Part shown: piece by piece, positions 12,151-23,442 of the stretch
Numbering within the stretch: the stretch's first letter is position 1
Layout: each line of letters begins with the position of its first letter
Source of the DNA: Deroplatys truncata
Taxonomy: Eukaryota; Arthropoda; Insecta; Mantodea; Mantidae
Length of the DNA: 64,000 nt
Direction of reading: 5' to 3'
NCBI GenBank assembly: GCA_030765065.1
Contig: CM060977.1
Location: forward strand, 157,924,052 to 157,988,051
Notes under the pieces: generated by a model
Database searches by the model: none
Seen by the model: only the letters and a program-made list of their open reading frames with translations
What the model was told of the DNA's origin: nothing
Translations under genes and position numbers: made by a program

Positions 12151-12994
12151 TTTACTTTCTTTACTATGTATAGTAAGTAGGGGAAGTATTGTATTCCACC
12201 CAAAATTTCAATACCGAGATTTCACCAGAAATATATGTTTTCAGACCCCCTGAATACAAAAAAAAAGCATTTTTAGAAACATATCCGTGTGTGTGTCTGT
12301 GAACAGCATAACTCAGAAACAAACAGTCAGATAAACACCAAACTTGGTATTTGGGTTCAGTGTCTTCCAGAGATGTGACAATGAAGGTTTTCAAGAAAAT
12401 CCCCCCACCCCCAGATTACCCTTTACATGGCACATTTTTCGAAAATTTTAATTTTCTCAAAAATGGCTCTAACGATTTTGATTAAAATATCACATGTAAG
12501 ATATTTTCATGACAAATGAAATGTATATCTCCAATTTTCTGGGAATGTCTCCAAAAGTATTCTTCATTGTGAACGACTTTTGCATAACTGGTAAACCATA
12601 AGAGATAGACAAAATGTTACTACACAAAAAAAGTAGATCGCGTTAATATACACAATTTATGTCATATACATTTTTTTTGTTGAGTGAACCATTTTTGAGA
12701 TATTGCTTGTTATTCCCTTAAATTTTCCAATACTTTTTCTCAAATGGGAATTCGTTACTCATTTTTTTTATGTCCTGGACATACAAAGAGAATGGAATGC
12801 GCCACATAGCAACCAGCTCTTAAAATATTTGACTATCGCTTAAAGTCTACTGTATTCCCCTTGCATCTACAAGAAAATTAGCAATAAGATTAATATCTCG
12901 ATTAACATGAAGCATATGAAGAATAAGCGTTTGTAAAAATAGTTTGTACAAGAGTAGAGAAAGTCATGTGAGTGTAACACATCAGATTTTTTTT
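12151..12994 (+). repeat. Family R dispersed repeat, copy in plus orientation
   Basis: Starts TTTACTTTCTTTACTATG and ends CATCAGATTTTTTTT. Nearly every block of the copies at 34334 and 62750 is present in the same order, including the GTGTGTGTCTGTGAACAGC stretch and AAAATCCCCCCACCCCCAG. No intact long frame. Confidence 0.88.
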
Positions 12995-13234
12995 AACTTG
13001 ATTCTGGCTGCCTTATTTAAGTATCTTAAAAAACTCTTCTCTAATGCATTTATAACATTATAAGTATTGTGTAGTTACCCTCCCCCCCATTCCCACATAG
13101 AAGTTCTTGAGTTCATTATAGAAACTACTGAAGATGCTAATATTCCAAAGATTTTATCATGCAAGAGAAGGAGTGAAAATAAGCAAAATATTTTGTAGTT
13201 GCTGTGTTTTCAAATCACTTTAATTTTATTGCAG

Positions 13235-13320
13235 GATTGGTAACCAGGTTGAGAGATCAGATTGGAGACTCATTTGCAGATGTTGACTGGAACAAAGGCA
13301 ACACCACTTCAACAACAAAG
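13235..13320 (+). CDS. Icarapin-like protein, internal exon
   Basis: An 86-nt exon between acceptor TTTTATTGCAG and donor AAG|GTATAA. With the G carried over from the previous exon it encodes GLVTRLRDQIGDSFADVDW, then NKGNTTSTTK, and ends in phase 0. The Asn-Thr-Thr-Ser-Thr-Thr-Lys block just before the VDGHVV motif is characteristic of icarapins, from memory of the family. NTT is a potential N-glycosylation site, consistent with a secreted protein. Its position fits between the acidic N-terminal region and the conserved C-terminal core. Confidence 0.8.
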
Positions 13321-13414
13321 GTATAACTCTTTAAACTGAAGTCTCTTTGTTTAGCATAATGCACCAAATATCTGTATAGCAAGCTTCAGATTTGTGCTCA
13401 TTTTTGTTTTGCAG

Positions 13415-13627
13415 GTAGTGGACGGCCATGTTGTGACTGTAAATGAGACATCATATAAGGATGATGATTCAGATCTGGTGCTGCACATCAAGGTTATTGA
13501 TGTGAAACCATCAGAGGGACCAGAGGAGGCTGAACCATCAGAGACAGCATCATCTAGTCCAAACGAAAATGATGAATCTGAAGGCAACGAAATTCCCAAG
13601 GTGGGTGATGATGACAACATGCCCTAA
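13415..13627 (+). CDS. Icarapin-like protein, conserved core exon (short C-terminus)
   Basis: Acceptor TTTTTGTTTTGCAG at 13401-13414. In phase 0 the exon encodes VVDGHVVTVNETSYKDDDSD, then LVLHIKVIDVKPS, a Ser/Glu-rich stretch, and NEIPK at 13586-13600. The DGHVVTxNET core, the xVxVIDVxP strand and a terminal EIPK are the diagnostic icarapin motifs; NET is a potential glycosylation site. Two endings are possible. Reading on past 13600 adds VGDDDNMP and a TAA at 13625-13627. Alternatively, the bases after K (13601, GTGGGT) act as a donor and splice in phase 0 to the exon at 16314. The short end has about the length expected for the bee protein, so both forms are plausible. The family call is firm; the balance of the two isoforms is inferred. 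Confidence 0.88.
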   Translation, partial: VVDGHVVTVNETSYKDDDSDLVLHIKVIDVKPSEGPEEAEPSETASSSPNENDESEGNEIPKVGDDDNMP

Positions 13628-16313
13628 AGTTGCAGCCATCGGATGTACCTTAACTCAATCTTCAGCACAACACTAAACACTATTCACTTAACATGCACAC
13701 ATTATAGCTTTACACAGAAGAGAAAAGGCAAAAATAAGATACTGTTTTGCATACCCTTTGGTACACAGAAACTCAAGACGGTAGCAGTTAATGAACATTA
13801 TAATATAGTTAAAATAATCACAAACTTACTAAAATATCTGCTAATCATGTGATACAAAAGAAAGAATGAATACAGAAGACAAAAAAACACGTGTGCTGAA
13901 TTCTGTATGATTAAGGTTGCTAAGCTTTTGCTAGAGCAAAATCCTGCATGACTGATCCATAGATATGAAAGCATTAGCTTGGGATGATAATCTTGTATAT
14001 ATATTGTGCATCCTTATTGTAAACATCAAACCAAGAAAGTGTACAATTATAATTAACAAAGTAATTTGCAAACTTGTACAAATATGTAATTTTGAGAAAG
14101 CAATTAACTCCTAACATCCTAGCTTCCCTCTGCCTTTCCAGATTTAAATTCCAGGTTTAATGAAATTGTAATAATTGTACTTTTGGTTCATGCATGTTTA
14201 CTAATTAGCAGATATAGGAACTGAAATTGCTTGCAACTTGAATTTTTCATCGCTTGCATTTTATATACATTCTTTTTGGCTGTAATATCAGATAATAAAT
14301 GGCTAGGACTTAGACCTTAATTATTTTTTTTTTGTAACACAACCTGCATGACTATGAATAATCATAAAAAAACACCAACTCTAAATGCATTCTAGGTTAA
14401 GCCATTGTGCTAATGAAAGCTAATCTCCAGAATTCTGTCCAAAAGAGGAGCACTTCATATTAAGATACTGTTAAGAATAGTTTCAAGATAGTGAAATGTG
14501 AATTTTTATGTCCTCTAGAAACTTTGAGAAAACACATTTCAATTCCCAACATTTTGATGTATCACATAAAAACTTCTATATTTATTTAGAACTGACCATC
14601 TCATTACATCACTCTAGCCTTGCTATGTTCAAAAGCTACACAAAACTAAAAGATACTTTCAGATGAGAACTAAGAGTTCATGAGTTCATGACGAATGAAA
14701 TGATTTTTACTAAAATCTTTATTATTTTGTGTAAATTATGAAGATAGGAAAATCAATATTTTTATATAATAAAATGTATTATATTGACATCAATCTGCAT
14801 GTAAAATAAATAATTTTTTACAATGCAAAATAAAAACAAAAGAAATTAGCTGTGTTCTTATTTTGTTACCCTAGCAATGTAGTTAAACATGTGACATTTA
14901 AAAAGAGAAAGAAATAGTTAAAGGAATGGAAGAAATATACAACACCCTCATGCTCTATATGCATTACTGTGCTGAGAAGGGATAATTCAACTGTTTTATG
15001 CAAATAACGACATGTCAGTGAAATAGTTATTTGTTCTGATTTTAATATTCTTGTGCAAGCCCTTGGAAGTTGTATCTTAGTAACCATTTTCCATAACTAC
15101 TTTAATAGCACTAACACCAATATGGAGTATTCCATTTATTTTTCATTTTGGTAATGAAGCTGTAACACAGTATCACAAAGCATGATGGGTACATTTTCTT
15201 GAGCTTGTACTGCCTGCATGTGACTTTTTCTTAAATGCTTTCCTGCAGAACCCTTTAAATATAAGGCATGCCTGTGTATCTCTCTTGTTTCACTGCATTG
15301 TGCATCTTTGGCTTTTTGTAAAGCGTATTTAAACTTGCGCAAACCTCAAGAAACCGAAACAACTTCAGTTAATTGGGGAATTCAATGTCCCACCAGTGTG
15401 TTGTCACAGTAGCTCAATGTTAGAGAAACAGTAAGGAAAGTGGGAGAACTGTGGTTATTGAATTTTTCAGTTGACTGTATATTAAAAAATATTTAAACTT
15501 TTTTGTATTTTCAAGGATTATGTTGCATTTTTACGATTTCCAGTAAGTTGTTAAAGCCTTACAGCTCATTTTCGTAGACAAACCATGCTTGCTATTCTAT
15601 TATGCAATACATGCTTTATTGTAGTATATACTTTTTCTTTTTATTATTTTTATAATCATGCATTTTAAAAATTAAAAACATAAGTACCTCATAACAGAAT
15701 TACACAATGTGTTATTCAATGTTGCTGTTTGCAAAGCTTTCATACAAATTGGTATGCAAACATTGTTTGTATGTTACACATTTGAAACTTTAGAGTTGCA
15801 TACAACGAATTAGCTATAAAAGTTTATTTGCTTGATTTTTGCATTAGCTTTAAAATTCCCAGAAAACAAGTAATATACTCTTGTCAATATTTGATGTATA
15901 TCCTATAGATTCACATAGTACCCAAAATAAATCCTTCATACACCATCATAAAATGTCCTCACTTACTCTGATCCAACACTAAACTTTAAAAAAAAAAAAT
16001 CTATCTTAAGGCATATTTTCAAAATTGTTGGTGTGCCTTTTCGTCCCTATTTTTATCCATTTAGTTGTATTAATCACTCGGTTTGTAACAATTTTATACA
16101 GTATTTCTGAATATTAAATGTCAAGGGGCACCAAACTTCAAAAAAATATTCTTGTTCGAACCACAAAAAAGCTTATAGCCATTACAACTCTGTGTTTCTA
16201 GAGATCTCTAAGCATGAAAAACTTTATTCTCATATGTGTTTGGTTGAGGCCTATTGCACTCTTCTTTGTTTCTACACTGCTTATATGTTTCTGTGTTTCC
16301 CCACCCTCTGTAG
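13628..16313 (+). other. 3' UTR of short form / last intron of long form
   Basis: No conserved frame. If the short isoform is made, this is its 3' UTR; AATAAA at 14294-14299 is a candidate poly(A) signal. If the long form is made, this is a 2.7 kb intron ending in the acceptor CCACCCTCTGTAG at 16301-16313. Confidence 0.5.
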
Positions 16314-16667
16314 CAAGAAGACGGTGTAGCAGAACCATTTCAATACTTTGACAGAGACTACCAGACTCCAAAGGAACACCACGAGATAGAAACCCGTGAA
16401 TATGTAGCTCCTGATTACTCTGCTAATGATGTGGACTATCCTGTTAGTGAAGTGGACAATTCAGTCGATGTGTTTGCTAAGCCTCCCTATGATCTGGGAC
16501 GAGATATTTATATCAACAAACTCATGTCTGACAAGACTATGAGCCAGGGAATGTTTGAAGTTCCTCCAGATGTTGAAGTATTTTCTACAGATGACAGGCA
16601 CATTTATGAAACAGTTCCTATTCGTTCACAGCCAATCAGGCATTGGGATGATGAGAGGTTTAGGTAG
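16314..16667 (+). CDS. Icarapin-like protein, alternative terminal exon (long C-terminus)
   Basis: Begins after a polypyrimidine-rich acceptor ending TCTGTAG and is open for 117 codons to a TAG at 16665-16667. It joins in phase 0 to the donor at 13600|13601, giving EIPK followed by QEDGVAEPFQYFDRD. The tail is acidic and Tyr/Pro-rich (for example DVDYPVSEVDNSVDV and FEVPPDVEVF) and ends HWDDERFR. It has no membrane segment or recognisable domain. Evidence for coding: a 354-nt frame without stops in AT-rich DNA, matching phase, and a poly(A) signal 73 nt beyond the stop. It could instead be the exon of a separate gene, but no other partner is visible. Confidence 0.72.
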   Translation, partial: QEDGVAEPFQYFDRDYQTPKEHHEIETREYVAPDYSANDVDYPVSEVDNSVDVFAKPPYDLGRDIYINKLMSDKTMSQGMFEVPPDVEVFSTDDRHIYETVPIRSQPIRHWDDERFR

Positions 16668-16740
16668 AAGCACAAGATTTTTAGCACAACTTCACCCAAA
16701 GACATTAAATCAAGCTCTCTTTCAAGTGCCAGACTTGCCA

Positions 16741-16746
16741 AATAAA
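16741..16746 (+). terminator. Candidate poly(A) signal of icarapin-like long form
   Basis: AATAAA, 73 nt after the TAG stop at 16667, a normal distance for a compact 3' UTR. Confidence 0.6.
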
Positions 16747-17220
16747 AATCACACTTCATAGGAGCATTGTGACTGTTTATATGATTCAGAAATACTCAAA
16801 AGGAACTTAGACTAGATGAGTGTATTTATTTTTTATATAAGAATATGTGTACATATTTATTAAAATCTAACTACAAGATAACACATTATGTACAAACCAT
16901 TAACATGTGTGTTCAAATTTGTGTATAATTTTCTAATTAACTTGTGCATGTGTGTATGAGTGACAAAGTATGTGTTGTGAGGATAAATGTGCCATTAAAA
17001 GATTTGCATATCAGATATTTATAAACTGTTTGTTTTCGATTCTCCCTAACACCACCTTTTATGTATAAGCATACAACTGATACTTCAACTGAATATCTTA
17101 TTTTCTGGGGATTGTTTAAGATGTTAAAATATATGGGTTGCATATTCAATTTAATAAGCCAGCATCAACAATATGAGCATGCTAATATTGTGATACCTCC
17201 TTGGAGCAGCAGGTATCTTA
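16747..17220. other. Downstream of icarapin-like gene, nothing recognised
   Basis: Short frames only. Confidence 0.4.
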
Positions 17221-17338
17221 GAAGACAAGCTTTGGCAGTATGTGCCAATGAACGTTAGATGTTTCCCTTCTTTCCATAAGAAGACAAGCTTTGGCAGTAT
17301 GTGCCAATGAACGTTAGATGTTTCCCTTCTTTCCATAC
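17221..17338. repeat. 59-bp tandem duplication, two near-identical units
   Basis: GAAGACAAGCTTTGGCAGTA and the following bases repeat exactly with a period of 59 bp (units 17221-17279 and 17280-17338), apart from the last base. The lack of divergence suggests a recent event. Confidence 0.95.
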
Positions 17339-18319
17339 TAACATACTCTGGAAGGGGGGTGTATGCATCAACATCAAAATTCTTTCAGGCATTACAAACA
17401 TGTGAAATATTTGAACTAATCTTTTGTTTTCCAAGTCTACCGATTTCCAGCTGGTGCAGAAAAACCTTGACCTCAAAGCAAAATATACATCATCTTGGGA
17501 AAATGCAGATGTTGCAATGATATGCATCAACTTTCTCACCTTTTACAGACACATTAAAAATTACTTACCAAGGTGGTTATAATCTTTGTTATATGCATAT
17601 ATAACTCCAACTACTTTGTGTTTTATGCAAAGATTTAAATGAAAAACAAGTTTTGGTCAGTGGTATGCTGGGGGCAGGATTGCTCAAGGGGGGGAGGGGG
17701 AGTCGAGCTGTGCCACTGCTCAGGGTGGCAGGTTTTAGGGGCAAAATCTTAAAACATGAGCAAGATATGTGAAAATGTGATAGAATTACAAATCATGCTT
17801 AAAATCTAGCAACTTTCTGAAGATTTTCTGAGGTGACAAATGAAGCGCCAGTGATTTGGATGCAACTCTCATTGATGATCATCAAAACATCCTATGTCCT
17901 CAGGTGTTCAACAATAAACATCACATGTGTAAGCAAAATTGTTTCATCAAGCCACTAGCTTTAATTTATTTGCAATGACGACTCGTGAACCTCTCAGATC
18001 AGTTATCGCCCCAGTGATAAGCACTAAGATGATACAAAATAGCAACTATTGTGGAAGTTACTATTTGTGCATTCAGTTACTTACTTCCTGTTTTACTTTG
18101 TTAGTAACTACTGCTTTTAACTCCAGAGAAACTTGATTGGACAACTTTGGATTAAATGCAATTAGAAGGCAATCTAAGACTACTACAGCAAAATGAGCAT
18201 CCTACCACATGCAAACTTATTTATTTACTTAAAGATGCAGAGCTATTTCAGGGAAGCCTGAGCGTTTTGAACAAGGTCCTCCACGATTTCAGATTTGAGT
18301 TTAAGACTATAAATAAGAG
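17339..18319. other. Intergenic, nothing recognised
   Basis: No gene recognised. A G-rich run (about 17670-17705) is the only compositional oddity. Confidence 0.4.
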
Positions 18320-19180
18320 AAAAATCTGATGTGTTACTCTCGTGACTTTCTCTACTGTTGTACAAACTATCTTTACAAACGCTTATTCTCCATATGCTTC
18401 ATGTTAATCGAGATATCAAGAGTTAATCTTATTGCTAATTTTCTTGTAGATCCAAGGGGAATTGGTAGGCTTTAAGCTATAGTCAAATACTGTAAGAGCT
18501 GTTTGCTATGTGTAGTATTCCATTCTCTTTGCATTACCACGACAAAAAACAAAAATTGAATAATGAATTCCCATTTGAGAAAAAGTATAAGTATTGGAAA
18601 ATTTAAGGGAATAACAAGCAATATCTCGAAAATGGTTCACTCAACAAAAAAAAAATGTATGACATAAATTGTGTATTTTATCGTGATCTACATTTTTTGT
18701 GTAGAAAAAATTTGTCTATCTCTTATGGTTTACCAGTTATGCAAAGTCGTTCACAATGAAGAATACTTTTGGAGACATTCCCAGAAAATTCAACATATAC
18801 ATTTTATTTATCATGAAAGTATCTTAAATATATGTTATTTTAATCAAAATCATTAGAGCCATTTTTTGCAAAAATTAAAATTTTTGAAAAATGTTCCATG
18901 TAAAGGGTAATCTGGGGTGGAGGTATTTTTTTTGAAAACCTTTGTGTCGCATCTCTGGAAGATACTGAACCTAAATACCAAGTTTGGTGTTTATCCAACT
19001 GTTCGTTTCTGAGTTATGCTGTTCACAGACAGACACACACACACGGACATGTTTCCAAAAATACATTTTTTGGATCCAGGGGGCCTCAAAACATGTATTT
19101 CCGATGAAATCTCGGTATCGAATTTTTGGGTGGAATGCAATACTTCCCCTACTTACTATATGTAGTAGAGAAAGTAAAAA
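18320..19180 (-). repeat. Family R dispersed repeat, minus orientation
   Basis: Begins AGAAAAATCTGATGTGTTAC and ends ATGTAGTAGAGAAAGTAAAAA on the plus strand. It includes the AGACACACACACACGGACAT stretch and all core blocks seen in the copy at 38554. Confidence 0.88.
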
Positions 19181-21119
19181 TAGTACTCAAAGGATCTGAT
19201 ATTGAAGCCCTAGATCATTATTTTTAAGATGGATACAAAATAAGAACTTTGAGGGAAATAGTATGGTAGGCTGAAAGTGGCTAAACCATATCAAAGGGCT
19301 AGACTGATGACAACTAAAAGCTCCATTGTTGCCTGCAGGACTTTATTATTCCCCATGCTAGAACATCTCATTTTTATGTTCACCTGCTCTCTTCAATTGA
19401 AGATTTGAGGAATACCATGAAGATATTAACCATGAGCTTTTCTACAGATTGTATCCTGTGTTATTATGGACAATGGCCTATAGATATGGTCCAAATAGAT
19501 AACTGTACAGTAATACTAAGGTACAAATGGTAGAGGGCTCACTAATCATAATGAGGCATGTAACATAATGAAATAAGGGGAACTTCTTAACTTCTGTTAC
19601 TCATAAATAAAAACAAGCCCAGGCCCAAATAAGTTGTGGGTTATTAACTAGTGCATTTGACCATAAGTGTGTGTTTTGTGTCTTTTAATCTCCTGATGAA
19701 GGGGTAAATCTGAAATACTGAATATTTGTACTGGGCGACTTTGCATGTTTTATCCTTCAAAACAATCTCATTTCCGCACATATACCTGTTCTTGAGTTTT
19801 GCAAATGATTATGCCTGCAAATAAATACATATATTTATTTTGTGTGAGAATGAGTAGTCGTGGAGAACTGATATTGTGGATAAAAATTACTTATGTCTAA
19901 AAGCATGAGGGGATGGCACTTGCAACTATCATATGGGGCAGCAAAACTCCTGGAGCTGACCCTTTTGGAACGGGTGGTTAAGCTTGAGAAATTAAGACAC
20001 AACACTTGCTTGATAGTTCCATTATTATAATTATTCTTGTAGAAAAGTCAGTCAAGTTGCATTCCTATCTTTGAGAGAAAGATCTGAGCATAATCTTCCT
20101 ATTCTGTGGCATGTCAAGAGCGAGAAAGAGTGAAAGGGAGAGGATTATCTTTTCACAGGTTTTTATACCCAAAAACACACAGTTCCCATTTCTAATAAGA
20201 CAAAATTCTCTTGGTTGCCATTAACATAATACAGGACTGCTATAAGGTCAAAATCATCTACATTTAGCAAACTCTTGTCTACTTTTCAGTGTACATGCAG
20301 TATACATGAGATAAATGCTGAAGCAATACACAGGAAGTCAAGAGTCCTATTAAAATTGGACCTAAGTTCTTGATTTGTTAAAATTTCACATACTGTACTT
20401 TCCCATTAATTTTTAAATACATAATTTAGTACTGGTATGTCATAAGACAACTAATGGCACTGAGATAAAATATCTGATTATGCAATTTGATCTAAATTTC
20501 CTCATTTTTCAAAGCAATGTATACATTTAAATAGTTATATCTGATGATCTGAACTACTAGAAAAAGCTAAAGAAAAAATTTTATTGCCCCCTCCCCACTG
20601 CACGTGTTTATAACACTACTGTTTAATACATGATCAACATTTGTGTAAGCAGTTAAATGTTGAATCACTACCTCCGTAGCTGTACATAAGGAATATTATC
20701 ATCTATAGTACTGGTATATTTCATTCTAGTATATATGGAAACTTTTGGTACTCATTTTGAGATCTTAAACCCCTACTGCATGAATTATTTTGCTACATAT
20801 GTCGCTCTTCTAATTCCTAAGATGGTTTATATATCCATCACAGGCACTTAAACAGAAGTAATCTGAATAGCTTGATCATTATGGTTAAATGAAATGGACT
20901 AGCCATTTATTCACACCAAACTGGTGTGTTGAGTAACTCATGAGTTCGAATCCCAGTAACTGCAATCAAATGTACCTGCGGCAAGGATGGGAAGGACCCA
21001 CATAAAATAACCAGTGTGATGACATGTGCAAATGATGACAGTGTTATATCTGACTACAGTTACATGAATTTTCCTTTTTGCTAAAAAAACATAAAAAAAC
21101 CCTTAAACAGTATTGTAAT
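19181..21119. other. Intergenic; weak tRNA-like B box near 20943
   Basis: No gene recognised. GAGTTCGAATCCC at 20942-20954 resembles a B box and may mark a decayed SINE. The rest shows nothing that I can name. Confidence 0.35.
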
Positions 21120-21133
21120 AAATTAATATATTC

Positions 21134-21433
21134 TTCTTTGAATGACTTATAAGCCAATGCCTTGGGGCAGTAGCCTGTCGAGGAGCAAGTAAACTTTAGA
21201 TCACAGCAAAACCAGGATGGTTCAACCCAATGCCTAGTATGCAGAGAAGGAAATGAAATGTGGTGATGAAAGGGATAAAAGGAAAATTAGCATATAAATT
21301 ATCAAAACCAACATTTGCCTAGCAACTAAGGAAAACCACTAAAACAAACCTTCAATTTTATTGGTTGGCACTGGGATCCAGGATGTCCCGAATATGGGCC
21401 ACCGACATTACCACCCGAGCCATCCTGCTCTGC
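21134..21433 (-). mobile_element. tRNA-derived SINE with 14-bp target duplication
   Basis: The 300-bp insert is flanked by an exact 14-bp direct repeat, AAATTAATATATTC, at 21120-21133 and 21434-21447. Read on the minus strand it begins GCAGAGCAGGATGGCTCGGG, has an A-box-like TGGCTCGGGTGG, and a decayed B box in CTGGATCCCAGTGCC about 40 bases later. The body after this block is typical of insect tRNA-derived SINEs ending a tRNA-like region with GGTGCCGACC-type sequence (family resemblance from memory). Transcribed by Pol III and mobilised by a partner LINE if active. Confidence 0.75.
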
Positions 21434-21447
21434 AAATTAATATATTC

Positions 21448-22289
21448 ATGATATATTATAGCTACAAATACTTGCATTTTATTATTAACGACCATTATAG
21501 CATGAGAATTAAATAAAAACAAACGTTAAAATATTCTACAACTTTGACTAAACATCTTTAATGCCAAGTGCAGAGTTAATAACTATTATTACCTACCAAA
21601 TATTAACAAGTACTTGCCCAATCAAACCCACTATGACAACACTATGCACTTGGTATGACTAGGGTGAATTTCAAAAGTTGCACAAATGTTTTGAAATATG
21701 TAGTCTTGCTAACTCATACATTATACTCAATTACCTACCTATGTGTGCATTCACAGCATCGATATTTACTTGCATATTTCGCAGTAGACACCGTTTTGTA
21801 TTACTATATTGTAGGCTTGCAATGTCCAAATGTCATGACCCATTTTCAGGAATTGCCCAGTGCACAAAAAAGTGCAGGCTTTGTCCTAGTCACTTCTTAA
21901 CTTGTGTAATATTTTGTAATTTCCACTGCTTGCTCATTCCCTCATAATGCTTTTCGTGATTATACTACACCCACTAGCTGGCCAATGGTGGTTGGCAGCA
22001 TTGTTACCTATCCACTACTTGAAATGTATGCATCATATGCCTCAAACACTGAACCTTAAGATTTGATTTACTAAGGGGCTCTGGGAAAAATACTTTGAAT
22101 GGCCCCAAACTTGAAACAGCTTTCACAGGTATTGTATTAAAACACACTAGGTTACAAATGAAAATCTATTTTTCTGCGGTACAATTAAAAATAGGTAACT
22201 TTTATTAATTTCGGCATGCAGAATTCAAAAATGCATTCTGGTTTTCCGTAGCGCATCTTGTTTTGATAGTATGACAATTCACAGAACAT
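21448..22289. other. Intergenic, nothing recognised
   Basis: No gene or structured repeat recognised. Short frames only. Confidence 0.4.
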
Positions 22290-23442
22290 ATAATTGTAAA
22301 ATTTGCAAAAATATTACACACATTATGTACATTCCGTCATTCACATCTTTCAAGTCCTGGTGAAACCTTTTACCTTGCTCTTCCCTAACAGCTCCTAAAT
22401 TCAAGAGGAAGTAGTCAAGATGTAACTTGAGGAATGGAGCTTCAAACTCGTATTACAGCTGAGCAGTCTGAAATTTTCCATCATATTTCTGACAATTCTT
22501 TGTATCGAGGATCTTTCACATTGGCCAGAAATGTCTTAACAACCTCTCTGAATGCATTCAATGTATCTTTTTTCAATTTCATTCATAGAACTGGTAAAAT
22601 TAACATATTTCATCAATGTCCTTATCTGTGGTCCATCAAACACTCCCTCTCTGATTTTAGCCTGTGACGATGGAAACTTTGTGCGTAAGTACTGGAAGCA
22701 CGGGCAAGTTTTGCCAAGTCCCTGTTGTCCTGGTAAGAGACCAATGACCTTCAAGTCACCACATATTTACCACTCATGGTCGCAGTACTTAATTTTCACA
22801 AGAATGCACTTAGAAGTTCATAAGACACTCTTAGGTTCGCAGAATGTGTGAGCAGTATTGAAGCTAACTATAAAGTAACACTGCCTTAAGACTTCATTTG
22901 GAAGAATCAATAAAAAGACAGTTACTTGCCTCATATGCTTCCCTGCCCAACTGTTAAATAAGATTACACACATCCACAAGTTGATCTTCTTCTGCGCAGT
23001 ACTTGCAGAACTGTATTTTGCAATTCCTATACCACAAAAATATGTTAGGTGATAAATTCTTCTCCTGTACTTTTGAGCCCAGTAATTCACTTTTTTGTTT
23101 CGTGAGGCCTAAATTCCTCACTATATAATTTAACTCAAATTGATTAAACTGTTGTGGTGAATTGTCAAATTCTTCTGGAACAGAAACCAACCCATTGTCA
23201 GAAGTCACGGAGCTGCTTTCAGAATCACTAAACTTGATATGCTGGGCAGTAGGTATGGGTAGTTCGGGTCCATGAGGAATAGATTGTGTAGTCGAGTTCA
23301 GATTTGGATATTGCTTGCTACTCTCCCCATATAATTGGTTTGGCAAACGGCATTGCCTTCCGTTTTCATTCATACCAATAATGTAATGCCTCAATACAAC
23401 TGTTACACGCAATATGAGGCACGAACTATTTATTCTGATCAA
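22290..23442 (-). pseudogene. Decayed copy of a multicopy uncharacterised insect gene family
   Basis: Minus strand, from 23442 down. A 162-codon frame carries RQCRLPNQLYGESS, a Ser/Glu-rich IKFSDSESSS block and ELNYIVRNLGLTKQKSELLG. In shifted frames this is followed by LFIDSSK and SLKAVLL (about 22880-22920), then KVIGLLPGQQG, PSSQAKIREGVFDGPQI (22640-22690) and finally LDYFLLNLGAVREEQGKRFH (about 22350-22420). I remember this motif order (LxxLVRDLxLxKxKAELLGSRL, FIDSSKxSLKAVLL, PPLHIKLGLMK, EGVFxGPQI, RFHQD) from long uncharacterised proteins present in many copies in insect genomes; no function is known to me. The PPLHIKLGLMK block is deleted here and several frameshifts are present, so this copy is dead. 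A second fragment lies at 30480. Confidence 0.65.

Noticed and set aside
17641-17710. G-rich run as a G-quadruplex regulatory site
   Set aside because: G runs exist but no nearby gene start or splice site gives it a role.
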